Below are positions 16,950 through 26,167 of a stretch of 64,000 bases of DNA, piece after piece (positions within the stretch are counted from its first letter, which is position 1; each line of letters starts with the position of its first letter). Origin of the DNA: Mucilaginibacter aquariorum. Lineage in GTDB: Bacteria; Bacteroidota; Bacteroidia; Sphingobacteriales; Sphingobacteriaceae. Under the pieces are notes generated by a model. That model was not told where the DNA came from, did not search any database, and worked only from the letters and a program-made list of their open reading frames with translations. The DNA lies in the NCBI RefSeq assembly GCF_024498135.1, contig NZ_JANHOH010000009.1, positions 124,001 through 188,000 on the forward strand, written 5' to 3'. The position numbers and the translations under genes were made by a program.

Positions 16950-18296
16950 TTATTTAATCAGATATTTGTATCGGGCAGCTATAATTGCACGCGCGCCGGC
17001 CGATAGCGAATCAATAAGGATCGGTTTATCCTGTGGGCGTGATTGCTTTTGATTGATGACACCCAACAGGCTCCATTTTCGCGTCATCCCTTTGGGTTCA
17101 TGCGCTTTAAGATCATAACGTGTAAAATCTATGACTTTTTCAGAGGTGTTATTTTTCCAGTCTTTTAGTAATGCCAAACGAAAATCTTTATTCATAAACC
17201 ACCTGATCTCATTATTTGCATCCGAGCCGCCAATACCAGAGCCGCGTTCTACAAACCGGTAATTGAAACTGTTGCTTTTATAATGTTTACGCCATAGTAA
17301 ACCGAATTCGCCCTGAGTGATCAACTTCGTATCAGGCCAGCGTTTTCTGATGGCTTTTAACCAGTTTTTTAATGAAACAGGATCATAAGGCAGGCTCAAT
17401 TCCCAGCAATTAGTAACCCAGCCAAATCCGTTAAGTGCAAAGCCTTTATCAAAATGAATGGCTGTGGTATGCATCATTTCCTTCAACCCGGTTTCATTAC
17501 CATACTTGCCAAGTGTTTCAATAGGCCCAACACCCATACGGCTATTGAATCCATCTTTGAAACCTTCCCGCCTGCCGGCAAGAAAATCAACCGACCAACC
17601 ATCTAAATTCACACAATCAATAAAATCTTTTTTGTTTTGCGACGGTTTGCAAAAATGTTCTTTTGATGGATAAAAAGGATAAACTACGGCCCCGTCTCCA
17701 TCCTGATTGTCAATACTGAACTGGCTCCAGATATTTCCCTGGCATACATGTATGCCTTCCTTCTCTGCAAGGTATTGCTGGTTAGCTGCAGACATAAATC
17801 CTGCTACAATACTTAGCGGCCTATACCCATTGCCAACCATTCTGCTTATTATCTTCAGCGCATCGTGTACGTCCTTATTTACTTGTTTGGTTGTGTTATA
17901 GGCATTGGCAAAATAAGCACCCGGTATAAATGTAACATCATCGCCATATTTATAATGATAACCCACAACCAGGTTTCTGATTTTCCTGTAATCCGAAGTT
18001 GTATCATTCAATGCAAGCCAACTGAATGACCATGTCATTTTTCCACCCGGAAACCCTTCTGCCAGTGAATTTCTAAAGGCAATGACCCGTGCAGGGGTAT
18101 GTAGCGCCCGTTCATCCTCGCCAAGGTTACGGTTTCTCGAAACCTCTATTTGGTTCACCCGGATAACGGTATTGAATGTGAGAAAACGATGTCCCATTAA
18201 GTCTGTCGCCTTTTTCAACTTATTATCCTGAGCTTCCGCAACTGAAAATGAAGTAAGAAGCAGAAACATCAAACGGAGTATGATTTTAAAGTTCAT
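16950..18296 (-). CDS. exported DUF3863-like protein, possible barrel-fold enzyme
   Basis: 448 residues after a signal peptide (LRLMFLLLTSFSVAEAQ). The body contains FLTFNTVIRVNQIEVSRNR, a TWSFSWLALND strand, YRPLSIVAGFMSAANQQYL, a Cys/Asp-rich GNIWSQFSIDNQDGDGAV block, YPFYPSKEHFCKPSQ and WVTNCWELSLPYDP. This fits the uncharacterised DUF3863 family of Bacteroidota, as far as I can tell from memory. The many conserved Trp, Asp and His suggest an enzyme rather than a binding protein. The ATG at 18296 precedes the signal better than the one at 18320. It lies after the terminator that follows susD and 107 bp before the deacetylase-like gene. Confidence 0.65.
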   Translation of the reverse strand: MNFKIILRLMFLLLTSFSVAEAQDNKLKKATDLMGHRFLTFNTVIRVNQIEVSRNRNLGEDERALHTPARVIAFRNSLAEGFPGGKMTWSFSWLALNDTTSDYRKIRNLVVGYHYKYGDDVTFIPGAYFANAYNTTKQVNKDVHDALKIISRMVGNGYRPLSIVAGFMSAANQQYLAEKEGIHVCQGNIWSQFSIDNQDGDGAVVYPFYPSKEHFCKPSQNKKDFIDCVNLDGWSVDFLAGRREGFKDGFNSRMGVGPIETLGKYGNETGLKEMMHTTAIHFDKGFALNGFGWVTNCWELSLPYDPVSLKNWLKAIRKRWPDTKLITQGEFGLLWRKHYKSNSFNYRFVERGSGIGGSDANNEIRWFMNKDFRLALLKDWKNNTSEKVIDFTRYDLKAHEPKGMTRKWSLLGVINQKQSRPQDKPILIDSLSAGARAIIAARYKYLIK

Positions 18297-18379
18297 ATAT
18301 GGATATGTTTTTGTAGCCAAATGTTTTAGTGATTAGATGTTATACATGGTCTTAATAATATTATCCAATAAAGGTAATT

Positions 18380-18421
18380 AAGTAAATAATCGGGCCGTAT
18401 AACCGGCCCGATTATTTACTT
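18380..18421 (-). terminator. strong hairpin after susD of PUL 2
   Basis: An 18-bp perfect inverted repeat (arms 18380-18397 and 18404-18421, 6-nt loop) with a GC-rich core (CGGGCCG) and AT-rich base begins two bases after the susD stop codon. Read on the minus strand, the base of the stem supplies the U-rich part. It should end or reduce transcription from susCD into the downstream enzyme genes; the long stem could also protect the susCD mRNA from 3' decay. Confidence 0.7.
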
Positions 18422-18423
18422 AA

Positions 18424-20175
18424 TTACCATCCAGGATTTTGTTCCAGCGTATGACCGTTGGCCTGGTAAAAAGCAACCTCCTTTGTCGGTAGCGGCTGCA
18501 GATAATCTTTCGCCGGATCAAACTTTCTGCTTCTCTCGGCGATCAAGAAACCGCTGGCATCCACTTTACCCGCATAACTCGGATCGTTATAGGGCTTTCT
18601 ATTTGCCCAATCCGTGCCGGTTATTTTGATGCCTTTCACGTCCTGCGGCAATTCTGTTTCAGCGGTTTTCCATCTGCGCAGATCATCATAACGGAAACCT
18701 TCCAACGCCAGTTCTACGGTTCTTTCGCGCCTGATCTCCGTCTGCATGTTCAGGTTATTGGCAGCGACAAATGCGGCAGTCAGATGTGGCATCCCGACCC
18801 GGTCGCGCAGCTTGTTGATCGATAAGTTAAGATCGTTATCACTGATCGATCCGTTCTTCTCATATACGGCTTCCGCATAGTTTAACAGCACTTCGGCATA
18901 ACGGATCAGGTGCCGGTCATAGTCAAATAAGCTGTTGTCGCCTTCCCGGCCCGAATTATTGGCTATAGGATCTTCCGACATATATTTATAAAGGATATAA
19001 CCGGTATTGAAGTTACGCTGTGGCGCATCTGGCCAGTTGGCCACTTTCGTTACCGGGAAAAACACACGGTTGGTGAGCGTTCCGGGGATGATCATGGTCT
19101 GTGTCATCCGCGGGTCGCGGTCCTGGAATTCCGAGGTAAAGGTGCTATAGCCGTGGAAAACGGTGCCGGCCGAAGTGATTGGCAGGCCATTTTTATCCAA
19201 ATACATATCCACCATTTTGCGCGTCGGGTTATAGCCATCCTGATCATACATATAGGGCGCATCATGGCCGAGGATATTTCTGGCATATCTCCGGTCGAGA
19301 ATGGTTTCTTTGGCATCGTCACCTGCTTCAAGGAATAGGTAGCGGTAGCTTTGCGCGCCGCTGCCCGTATACAGGCTATAAACACCGCTGGTTATCACGG
19401 CCTGCGAAGAGGTTGTCGCAATATCAAGGTATTTGGCGGCATTCGCGCCGCCCCTTGATTTTTGCCAGGTTCCTTCAAACAAGGCTACGCGTGAAGCAAG
19501 CGCTAATGCAGCGCCTTTGGTGATCCGGCCGATATCGGGTGATGAAACATCCGATTGCACAGGCAGGTCATTTTTAGCTTCGTCAAGGTCCTTTAAGATC
19601 AGATCAGCTGTTTCTGTACGGCTTGACCTCGGCGCGAACAATTCAGGATCATCCGTCTTGAGTACCTTGGTAATGAGCGGGACACCGCCATAGATCCGGA
19701 GTAGTTTCCAGTAATACCAGGCCCTGAAAAATTTAGCTTCGGCTACATACTTTTTGATTTCGGCGTCGGCGTTTCCGGCACCTTTTTCCATAATATTATT
19801 GGCAGAGCGGATATAACCATAGCTTGAATTCCACGTGTCTGACGTTTCAGCCGGCACCAACTGCCCGTTACTAACGGAATTGGGCACGTTGAACGCGATA
19901 TCGGATTCGGTATCCTCTTCGCCAAACCGGTCCAGTCCGTTATACAAATTATTGGCAGCTAGTTTGAAATCAGCACCTGTTTTCCAGAAGGTAGCGTCTG
20001 TAATACTGTCCTTCGATATCAGGTTCAGGTCTTTTTTGCAGCTGCTCCACAGTGCGGCCGTAAGTAAAATGCAAATAACTGTGATCCCGCGTATCGCCTT
20101 TATATCGTTAACACCGGAGGTGCTATTCACGATTTGATTAGGATTTAAATATTTAAGTTTCATAGTGTTTTTCAT
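18424..20175 (-). CDS. SusD/RagB family glycan-binding lipoprotein (PUL 2)
   Basis: 583 residues. The N-terminus is longer than usual (about 45 residues before the lipid Cys in LLTAALWSSCKKDL); an alternative start at the second Met, four codons in, changes little. Family hallmarks are AKFFRAWYYWKLLRIYGGVPL in the TPR region, RYAEVLLNYAEAV and RRERTVELALEGFRYDDLRRW near the C-terminus. It caps the SusC channel of PUL 2. It starts directly after the susC stop (no gap), so the two are translationally coupled. Confidence 0.95.
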   Translation of the reverse strand: MKNTMKLKYLNPNQIVNSTSGVNDIKAIRGITVICILLTAALWSSCKKDLNLISKDSITDATFWKTGADFKLAANNLYNGLDRFGEEDTESDIAFNVPNSVSNGQLVPAETSDTWNSSYGYIRSANNIMEKGAGNADAEIKKYVAEAKFFRAWYYWKLLRIYGGVPLITKVLKTDDPELFAPRSSRTETADLILKDLDEAKNDLPVQSDVSSPDIGRITKGAALALASRVALFEGTWQKSRGGANAAKYLDIATTSSQAVITSGVYSLYTGSGAQSYRYLFLEAGDDAKETILDRRYARNILGHDAPYMYDQDGYNPTRKMVDMYLDKNGLPITSAGTVFHGYSTFTSEFQDRDPRMTQTMIIPGTLTNRVFFPVTKVANWPDAPQRNFNTGYILYKYMSEDPIANNSGREGDNSLFDYDRHLIRYAEVLLNYAEAVYEKNGSISDNDLNLSINKLRDRVGMPHLTAAFVAANNLNMQTEIRRERTVELALEGFRYDDLRRWKTAETELPQDVKGIKITGTDWANRKPYNDPSYAGKVDASGFLIAERSRKFDPAKDYLQPLPTKEVAFYQANGHTLEQNPGW

Positions 20176-23100
20176 TTAGAATTTAACATTTAAGCCCACG
20201 GAATAAACTTTGTTGTAAGGGTAAGTGCCCTCCTGGCGGTAGCCGTCTTCCGGATCAAAGTTGCCGCCGAATGTCCCTTTCGAAAATGTAAACAGATCCT
20301 GACCGCTCACGTAGATCCGGGCAGATTTCAGTTTAACTGCTCTGGCGACTGCATCCGGCAGGTTATATCCAATGGTAATCACTTTGAACCTCAGGTAGGC
20401 CACATTTTGGATCGTCTTGGTCGAGGCGCGGTAATTATAGCCCGATACATCATCCCAGCCTAAATTACCCGGCAGGTATCTTGGAAATTCTGCGTTCGGT
20501 CGGGTGGCACTATAGGTTTTATTATAAAAGTATGCCAGCGAAGGCCAGAAGAAGGTATTGGGCCGGCTGATGTTACTTTCATAGATCACATTTCTTTGGC
20601 CGACGCCCTGTAAAAATACCTGGAGGTCAAATTGTTTATAACCCAAATTAATGTTGGACGAATAGGTATATCTCGGGGTTACGTTACCCAGGTAGACCAT
20701 ATCACCGGCCAGGCCCTTGCTTTTATCGCCAAACGCGGTGAGTTTACCGTCCCCATCAACATCTTTATACATCACATCGCCAATTGATACCCTGGCCGGT
20801 ACGCCCTGTAGTTGTTTGTAGGCGTCAAGTTGTGCCTGAGTTTTAATGATGCCATCATACACATATCCAAAATAAGAATTGATCGCATAGCCTTTCCGGG
20901 TTCCTACCAGGCCTTCATTATAGCTGTCGCTGTTTTTCAATTCCACCAGTTTGTTTTTACTGTCGCTCAGCTGCAGGGAGATACTATACCGGAAATCGTT
21001 GATATTGTCTTTCCAGGTCACAATGGTTTCAAAGCCTTTTGTAACTAACTTTCCCTGGTTGCTGGACGGCGGAGTAGCGCCGAAAGTTGCTGGTACCGCG
21101 ATGTTCACCAGCATGTCGTCATTAATCTTGTTATAGTAATCGAATGAGAAGCTCAGTCTTGAACGTAACAATGCGACATCGATACCAATGTTTTTATTGG
21201 TGATCGTTTCCCAGGTCCTGGTGGTGGAAGCCGGGTTGGCATTTACACCGGAAAGACCTGCGTTGGGAGAACCTATCGGGTAAACTACAAGATTCCCGTT
21301 GTTTCTTATTTGGTTAATAAGGGGAATATAATCATACAGCCCTAAATTTCCAATCTCCTGATTACCCATTTTACCGTAGGATACCCTTAATTTTAACAGA
21401 TCAAAGGTGTTCATCGATTTAATGAACTTTTCTTCTGACAGGTTATAGGCTAAGGCCGCCGATGGAAATACGGCGCTCCAGCGCTTTTCAGGCGCGAACT
21501 TGGAACTTCCGTCGGCGCGGGCGGTCAGGTCTAAGATCAGTTTGTTTTTATAACTATAGCTTAACCTGCTAAAGTAAGAACCAAGCGCCTGATCACTCAG
21601 GTTACCGGTAAAGTTAGCATAAGCAACTTTTGTCCTGTCGGCCAGGTTTAGGGTGAATATGGTGTTGTTCGGAAAATTATAACCGGTGATCGACTGACCG
21701 GAAACATTAGTTTGTTCCAGCGAAGCGCCGCCTGTTAAATTGAACCGGTGATCCGATCCAAACTCCTTGTTATAATCAAAATAAGCCTGATAAAGTTTGT
21801 TTAACGTTTTTGCATTGGTGTAAGCGGCAGAATTTGGGGTGTTCCTGATGTCCTGCACGCCGCCGGTATAATTGCTCCGGATAATGGTCGGATGAATAGC
21901 GGTATTATTGAGATAATCCATTCGTACCGCTGCCTGACCGATAAGTTTAAGTCCCGGAAGGATCGAATAATCGACTTTGAAATTCGTTGCAAAACGGGAA
22001 AAATTGTCGGTCGTTGTACCGCCCTCCGCTAAGTAACCCGCAGGGTTGGCATAGCCCTGATAGCTGTAAAACTGGCCCACCTGGTTATAAAGCGGCGCAT
22101 AGGGAAACTGCCTGGTTACATTTTTCAACGGGCTTTCCCCGTTGATCTCCGAAGGTGTCAGCGTGTTTGTATTATCAAAATTCGTACGTGTTTCTACGGA
22201 TACTTTACTACCGATACGGAAATCGTAATTCATGCGCAGGTTATAGCCATCCGACTTGTTTTCGCCAAACCGGAGTATACCATTGTCCCTTTTATAACCG
22301 GCAGAGATCATGTAATTGTTATTTTCCCCGCCGCCGGATATGGCAATATTATGGATCTGTTGGGAAGAGCTTTTGTAAACAACCTTGTTCCAATCCGTAT
22401 AACCGTAAAAACCAGGATAATTGGTCACGCCGTAGTTCCAGCCCTTGTCCAGGTCCGGCGCGGCATTTGCTTTTATCTTATCAAAGACTTCCTGCGGGAA
22501 ACCCGGAAGGCCCGCATTTCTTAAACCCTCGTCTGCAAATTCGGCATATTGCAGGGTATTCATCATTTTTCTGAGGTATGTAGGCGTCTTAATGCCGAAG
22601 TTGGCGGTGTAGCTTACTTCCGGTGGCCCTTTTTTGCCGCGCTTGGTGGTTACGATGATCACACCATCACCTGCACGGGCTCCGTAAATGGCGGCGGCGG
22701 CATCCTTTAGTACGGATACCTCGGCGATATCATTGGTATTGATCGTGTTAATATCCCCCGGAATACCATCGACAAGTACCAAAGGCTTATTACCATTAAT
22801 GGATGAACTGCCACGCACCTTCAGGTCGAAGTTCCCGCCGCCCGGTTGCCCGCTGTTTTTGGCTATGGTTAAACCCGGGATTGTACCCTGCAAGGCGTCA
22901 AAGCTGCTGGTGACCGGCCTGTTTTCGAAAACATCGGCTTTAACGGTGGAAATCGCTCCGGTAACGGCCCCTTTTGCCCTCGTTCCGTATCCCACAACAA
23001 CGACTTCGCTCAGCTTTGAATCTATCCTGGACATCCGGATATCCAGTACTGTTTTTCCGTTCAGCGGTACCCGCAGGCGCTGGTAGCCGAGATAAGTGAG

Positions 23101-23652
23101 TACGAGCACCGAGTTAGATGACGGGACATTCAGCGTGAATGCCCCATTGTTATCGGATATAACACCCAGTCTTGTTCCCTCGACACCGATAGTTACACCG
23201 GGCAAGGTCTCATTACTCAGCGAGTCCCGCACTACGCCCGAAATTCTCTGTTCAACCACGTTATTGACCGGGCGCGGCGGTTCGGTCTGTTCCTTCCGGT
23301 TTAACAGAATCACTTTATTAACGATTCGATAGCCAAAGGGTTGTCCCTTGACACATTGGTCCAGTACGCTTTTAAGATCCAGATCTTTTGCCTCCAGTGT
23401 AATGAGTTTTGCACCCTCGATCGCGGCGTTGTTGTAAACAAAGTCATAATCTGTTTGAAGCTTGATCTGTGCGATAACAGTTGAAAGCGGCGCATTTTTT
23501 ACGGACATAGTCACCCGTTGCGCCAGGGTGGTCGCATGCACCTGCAACAGGGCAACGGCTATGAAAAGAAATGTAAGCTTCATTTTTAATATCAGATTGG
23601 AAATTACATAGGAATCCCTCCTGAAAAGTAATTCAGTAAATTTTTTATACAT
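20176..23652 (-). CDS. SusC/RagA family TonB-dependent transporter with STN domain (PUL 2)
   Basis: 1158 residues. Signal peptide (LTFLFIAVALLQVHATTLAQ at about 27-45), STN domain (about 46-120, VTMSVKNAPLSTVIAQIKLQ), carboxypeptidase-D-like domain (about 135-210, SGVVRDSLSNETLPGVTIGV), plug (about 215-330, VVVGYGTRAKGAVTGAIS, LVLVDGIPGDINTINTNDIA) and a beta-barrel ending in VYSVGLNVKF. The ATG at 23652 precedes a Met at residue 24 (KLTFLF) that is an equally likely start. It belongs with the FecR and sigma genes upstream and is not identical to the PUL 1 SusC, so it probably takes a different glycan. Confidence 0.95.
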   Translation of the reverse strand: MYKKFTELLFRRDSYVISNLILKMKLTFLFIAVALLQVHATTLAQRVTMSVKNAPLSTVIAQIKLQTDYDFVYNNAAIEGAKLITLEAKDLDLKSVLDQCVKGQPFGYRIVNKVILLNRKEQTEPPRPVNNVVEQRISGVVRDSLSNETLPGVTIGVEGTRLGVISDNNGAFTLNVPSSNSVLVLTYLGYQRLRVPLNGKTVLDIRMSRIDSKLSEVVVVGYGTRAKGAVTGAISTVKADVFENRPVTSSFDALQGTIPGLTIAKNSGQPGGGNFDLKVRGSSSINGNKPLVLVDGIPGDINTINTNDIAEVSVLKDAAAAIYGARAGDGVIIVTTKRGKKGPPEVSYTANFGIKTPTYLRKMMNTLQYAEFADEGLRNAGLPGFPQEVFDKIKANAAPDLDKGWNYGVTNYPGFYGYTDWNKVVYKSSSQQIHNIAISGGGENNNYMISAGYKRDNGILRFGENKSDGYNLRMNYDFRIGSKVSVETRTNFDNTNTLTPSEINGESPLKNVTRQFPYAPLYNQVGQFYSYQGYANPAGYLAEGGTTTDNFSRFATNFKVDYSILPGLKLIGQAAVRMDYLNNTAIHPTIIRSNYTGGVQDIRNTPNSAAYTNAKTLNKLYQAYFDYNKEFGSDHRFNLTGGASLEQTNVSGQSITGYNFPNNTIFTLNLADRTKVAYANFTGNLSDQALGSYFSRLSYSYKNKLILDLTARADGSSKFAPEKRWSAVFPSAALAYNLSEEKFIKSMNTFDLLKLRVSYGKMGNQEIGNLGLYDYIPLINQIRNNGNLVVYPIGSPNAGLSGVNANPASTTRTWETITNKNIGIDVALLRSRLSFSFDYYNKINDDMLVNIAVPATFGATPPSSNQGKLVTKGFETIVTWKDNINDFRYSISLQLSDSKNKLVELKNSDSYNEGLVGTRKGYAINSYFGYVYDGIIKTQAQLDAYKQLQGVPARVSIGDVMYKDVDGDGKLTAFGDKSKGLAGDMVYLGNVTPRYTYSSNINLGYKQFDLQVFLQGVGQRNVIYESNISRPNTFFWPSLAYFYNKTYSATRPNAEFPRYLPGNLGWDDVSGYNYRASTKTIQNVAYLRFKVITIGYNLPDAVARAVKLKSARIYVSGQDLFTFSKGTFGGNFDPEDGYRQEGTYPYNKVYSVGLNVKF

Positions 23653-23655
23653 TTG
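23648..23655 (+). promoter_or_regulatory. TAnnTTTG -7 box candidate, antisense to the susC start (PUL 2)
   Basis: TACATTTG is an exact match to TAnnTTTG and spans the susC start codon on the opposite strand, the same arrangement as in PUL 1. I see no TTTG at the right distance upstream, so the support is weaker. Confidence 0.25.
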
Positions 23656-23661
23656 AATGTT

Positions 23662-23754
23662 AGGTTATTGGGTTTATTGGATAGCTTCAATAATTAATTA
23701 CCTGATTCCAGCTTCGCTGGTCAGCCAGGAACGGTTCGAACGTTCCTGGTTTTG
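23662..23754 (+). ncRNA. candidate antisense small RNA over the susC leader (PUL 2)
   Basis: Defined by the -7 box at 23648-23655 and the hairpin at 23725-23749 followed by TTTT, giving about 90 nt antisense to the susC leader. The position matches the stronger candidate in PUL 1. The short T-run and lack of a -33 element make it tentative. Confidence 0.25.
23725..23753 (+). terminator. hairpin in the susC leader (PUL 2)
   Basis: A perfect 9-bp stem (CCAGGAACG with CGTTCCTGG, 7-nt loop) with four T following on the plus strand and none on the minus strand. It may end a plus-strand antisense RNA or fold within the susC leader mRNA. Confidence 0.4.
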
Positions 23755-23869
23755 GTAAATCCTTGATGTTTGTTTCTCTTCTATAGGCGATTCCTTTCTT
23801 TTTCTGGTTTGATCTTTTGCATTAATTGTGGATTTTAGGTATTATAATGGCGGCTGAGGATTGGTGGCA

Positions 23870-25051
23870 TCAGTTACTGACAATGATTTTTCTTTTATCA
23901 ATTTTAAAACGTACATGACCCAGGCTCTGCAAACTGCTGAGGATATCGGCCAGGTTAGATGAGCGGGAAAATGTACCCCCGAATTTCTCATCGTTATTGT
24001 TAAAGTTCTGGTATTCGACGTCTACATCATACCAGCGGCTCATCGACTTCATGACACTGGTGATCTGCTGATCGTTGAACATGAAAAATCCTTTCTTCCA
24101 AGCAATTACTTCCTCGATGTCTGCCTTGGCAACCCCAAAATTCCCACTGTTTTTGTTCAGCCTGGATTGCTGACCGGGGATAAGGAGGCCTGTCGTACCC
24201 GAGGTCAGGTCTTTTATTTTCACGCTGCCTTGCAATAAAGTTGTGCTGATCGTCGGCTCATCATCATAAGCCTTAATGTTGAAATGGGTGCCCAGCACCG
24301 TGATTTCTTGGCGCCCGGAACGCACCTTAAAAGGCATTGACCGGTCATGTGCAACTTCGAAATAGGCTTCTCCTGTAATGGTAACAACCCTTTCTTTTCC
24401 GATGAACTGCGTAGGAAAGGTGATGGAGGATGCGGCATTGAGCCATACCTTTGAGCCATCGGCCAGGACCAGCGGATAGGGTGATTGTTCCCCACGGGCG
24501 GTAACAAGGATGTTAGCATTATTTGATAGCGACTGGCCGGTCGCAGCGCCCTTGTAGGAAACGCCGTTAACCGGACTGACATTAACTGTTGTTTGTCCAA
24601 GTTTCTCTAAAGTGGCTGTCATTGACCGGTTCAGGATAATTTTTTTACCATTCGCAAGCGTCAGGGTAGCCTGGAATTGGCCTGGTTTAATAACCGACGC
24701 CGTTTGCGTTTTTTTAGGAGCATGAATTTCGGGTTGCCGCAAAAGCAGTATGCCCGAGGTTACAGCGATAATGATTGCGGCAGCGGCGCTAAGTTTATAT
24801 ACAAGCGTTCTGATCTTGCCTTTGCGGCGGCTTATCTCTGCTTTGATCTGTTGATGAACGAAATTAAGGCGTTCAGCTTCTTTTTCATTGGCGGGCATCT
24901 CAGGTTTCGCTGACTGTAATTCTTCCGTAATTAAATTTCTCATTACGTTTTCATCTGCCGTCCCGAACAGCTGAAAGAGTTCAGACAATTCCGCGTCACT
25001 GCAAACATTGTCTAGAAATTTACGATACAACAGGTAATGGTTCTCTTTCAA
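23870..25051 (-). CDS. FecR-family anti-sigma factor (PUL 2)
   Basis: 393 residues. Cytoplasmic N-terminal part (FLDNVCSDAELSELFQLFG), one membrane span at about 83-104 (LSAAAAIIIAVTSGILLL), a FecR domain at about 175-285 (LADGSKVWLNAASSITFP, EAYFEVAHD) and a C-terminal DUF4974 domain (about 318-392, SMSRWYDVDVEYQN). It controls the sigma factor upstream in response to the STN domain of SusC. A MITE-like insertion separates it from the sigma gene, which may give it a separate promoter. Confidence 0.93.
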   Translation of the reverse strand: MKENHYLLYRKFLDNVCSDAELSELFQLFGTADENVMRNLITEELQSAKPEMPANEKEAERLNFVHQQIKAEISRRKGKIRTLVYKLSAAAAIIIAVTSGILLLRQPEIHAPKKTQTASVIKPGQFQATLTLANGKKIILNRSMTATLEKLGQTTVNVSPVNGVSYKGAATGQSLSNNANILVTARGEQSPYPLVLADGSKVWLNAASSITFPTQFIGKERVVTITGEAYFEVAHDRSMPFKVRSGRQEITVLGTHFNIKAYDDEPTISTTLLQGSVKIKDLTSGTTGLLIPGQQSRLNKNSGNFGVAKADIEEVIAWKKGFFMFNDQQITSVMKSMSRWYDVDVEYQNFNNNDEKFGGTFSRSSNLADILSSLQSLGHVRFKIDKRKIIVSN

Positions 25052-25154
25052 GATAGTAGGTCCTTTTATGCTGATACGCTTGTAAAAGACTTATCATCTA
25101 CCCGATGCGAAAAAAAATATCTTTTTCTGACAGATTTCTCTTTTAATGGCACAT

Positions 25155-25427
25155 AATTTCCACTTTTAAAGACACACAAAAAAATTTAGTAGAAGTTCCG
25201 GTGACTTAAGTTGTCATTTAAGCAATGCGCTCACTTGTCATGCTTTTTAAAAATTGCCGTCAGTAGATCAAAAATGAACGATCCGCTGTTCGCTTTTGAT
25301 ACATCGATAGCCTATTCTTCAATTCAATCACTTAGCAATCAAATAATTAATTATCATATACACAAGTCGTACACACGAATCATATGTCACCAAAAGTGAA
25401 AAAAGTGTGCCCCTAAAAGTGGAAATT
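25155..25427. mobile_element. 273-bp MITE-like element with terminal inverted repeats and CACAT target duplication
   Basis: The ends are 23-bp inverted repeats (25155-25177 and 25405-25427) matching at 20 of 23 positions; the outer 14 bp (AATTTCCACTTTTA) are identical. The same 5-mer, CACAT, flanks both ends directly (25150-25154 and 25428-25432), as expected for a target-site duplication. The interior is AT-rich and encodes no transposase, so it would be a non-autonomous element moved by a transposase elsewhere. I cannot name the IS family. It lies in the gap between the PUL 2 sigma and FecR genes. Confidence 0.65.
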
Positions 25428-25508
25428 CACATTTTTACTTGACTTATGAGCGTATAGCGAAACTCATCAAAGGGAAATTTTATCAATGAAAGGAAAAACA
25501 AGGAAAAG

Positions 25509-26126
25509 TCACAAGTTTTTTTGAAAAAAATGTAGAAATGTTGTTAGGGTTAAGCCGTAGGAAATGTGATGGGTTTTAAACATGAACGTTTTGACCTTCT
25601 TGGTCGCTCTGACGATATGCCCGTTGATGGTCGATGTCGAGATGCCAAGCAACTGGCTGACCTCATCGTAACTCTTCCCTTCCTGCTTGCACAGCCTGAA
25701 TACGATCTTCTGCTGCTCAGGCAGCCGCTCAATCGCCATTTCAAGGAGTTCGTTTGTTTCTTTAAGCAGCAGATTTGCCGCTGCGTCGTCGGCAAGGTCC
25801 TTGACAACATATTTTACCTGGGTCTGCAGCTCATCTTCCCGCGCCAGGTTCCGGTAAAAATCGTACACCATATTTTGCGCGATCTGGTAAATATAGGCCT
25901 TAAGCCCTTTCTCGGGGTCTATCAGATGACGTTTCTCCCAGATCTTGATAAACACGTTTTGCAGGATCTCCTCCGCCACGAATTCCACCTTGATCATCTT
26001 GAGCAGTTTGCGGTAGACAGGTAAACTGTAACGGGCATAAAAAAAATCAAACGCCTTTTCGTCGCCATCAAGCAGTTTTTCCAACTGAATTTTTTCCTGA
26101 TCCGGTGTTAGCGTTTGTTGGGGCAT
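25509..26126 (-). CDS. ECF RNA polymerase sigma factor (PUL 2)
   Basis: 205 residues. Region 2 at about 22-95 (KAFDFFYARYSLPVYRKL, VAEEILQNVFIKIWEKR, IYQIAQNMVYDFYR) and region 4 at about 130-185 (LPEQQKIVFRLCKQEGKSYDE, LLGISTSTINGHIVRATKKV). It belongs to the PUL-type ECF group and should activate PUL 2 when the FecR protein signals. The ATG at 26126 is the first in frame and agrees with the family N-terminus. A promoter candidate lies 42 bp upstream. Confidence 0.93.
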   Translation of the reverse strand: MPQQTLTPDQEKIQLEKLLDGDEKAFDFFYARYSLPVYRKLLKMIKVEFVAEEILQNVFIKIWEKRHLIDPEKGLKAYIYQIAQNMVYDFYRNLAREDELQTQVKYVVKDLADDAAANLLLKETNELLEMAIERLPEQQKIVFRLCKQEGKSYDEVSQLLGISTSTINGHIVRATKKVKTFMFKTHHISYGLTLTTFLHFFQKNL

Positions 26127-26167
26127 TAATTAAGAGCAAGTATGCTGGTATATCGTAACTGTAACTA

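Noticed and set aside
22155..22574. 139-codon plus-strand frame within susC of PUL 2
   Set aside because: Cys/Tyr/Arg-rich composition typical of an antisense shadow; susC is certain.
25211..25399. 62-codon plus-strand frame inside the MITE-like element
   Set aside because: No transposase motif, no ribosome binding site; likely chance in AT-rich DNA.
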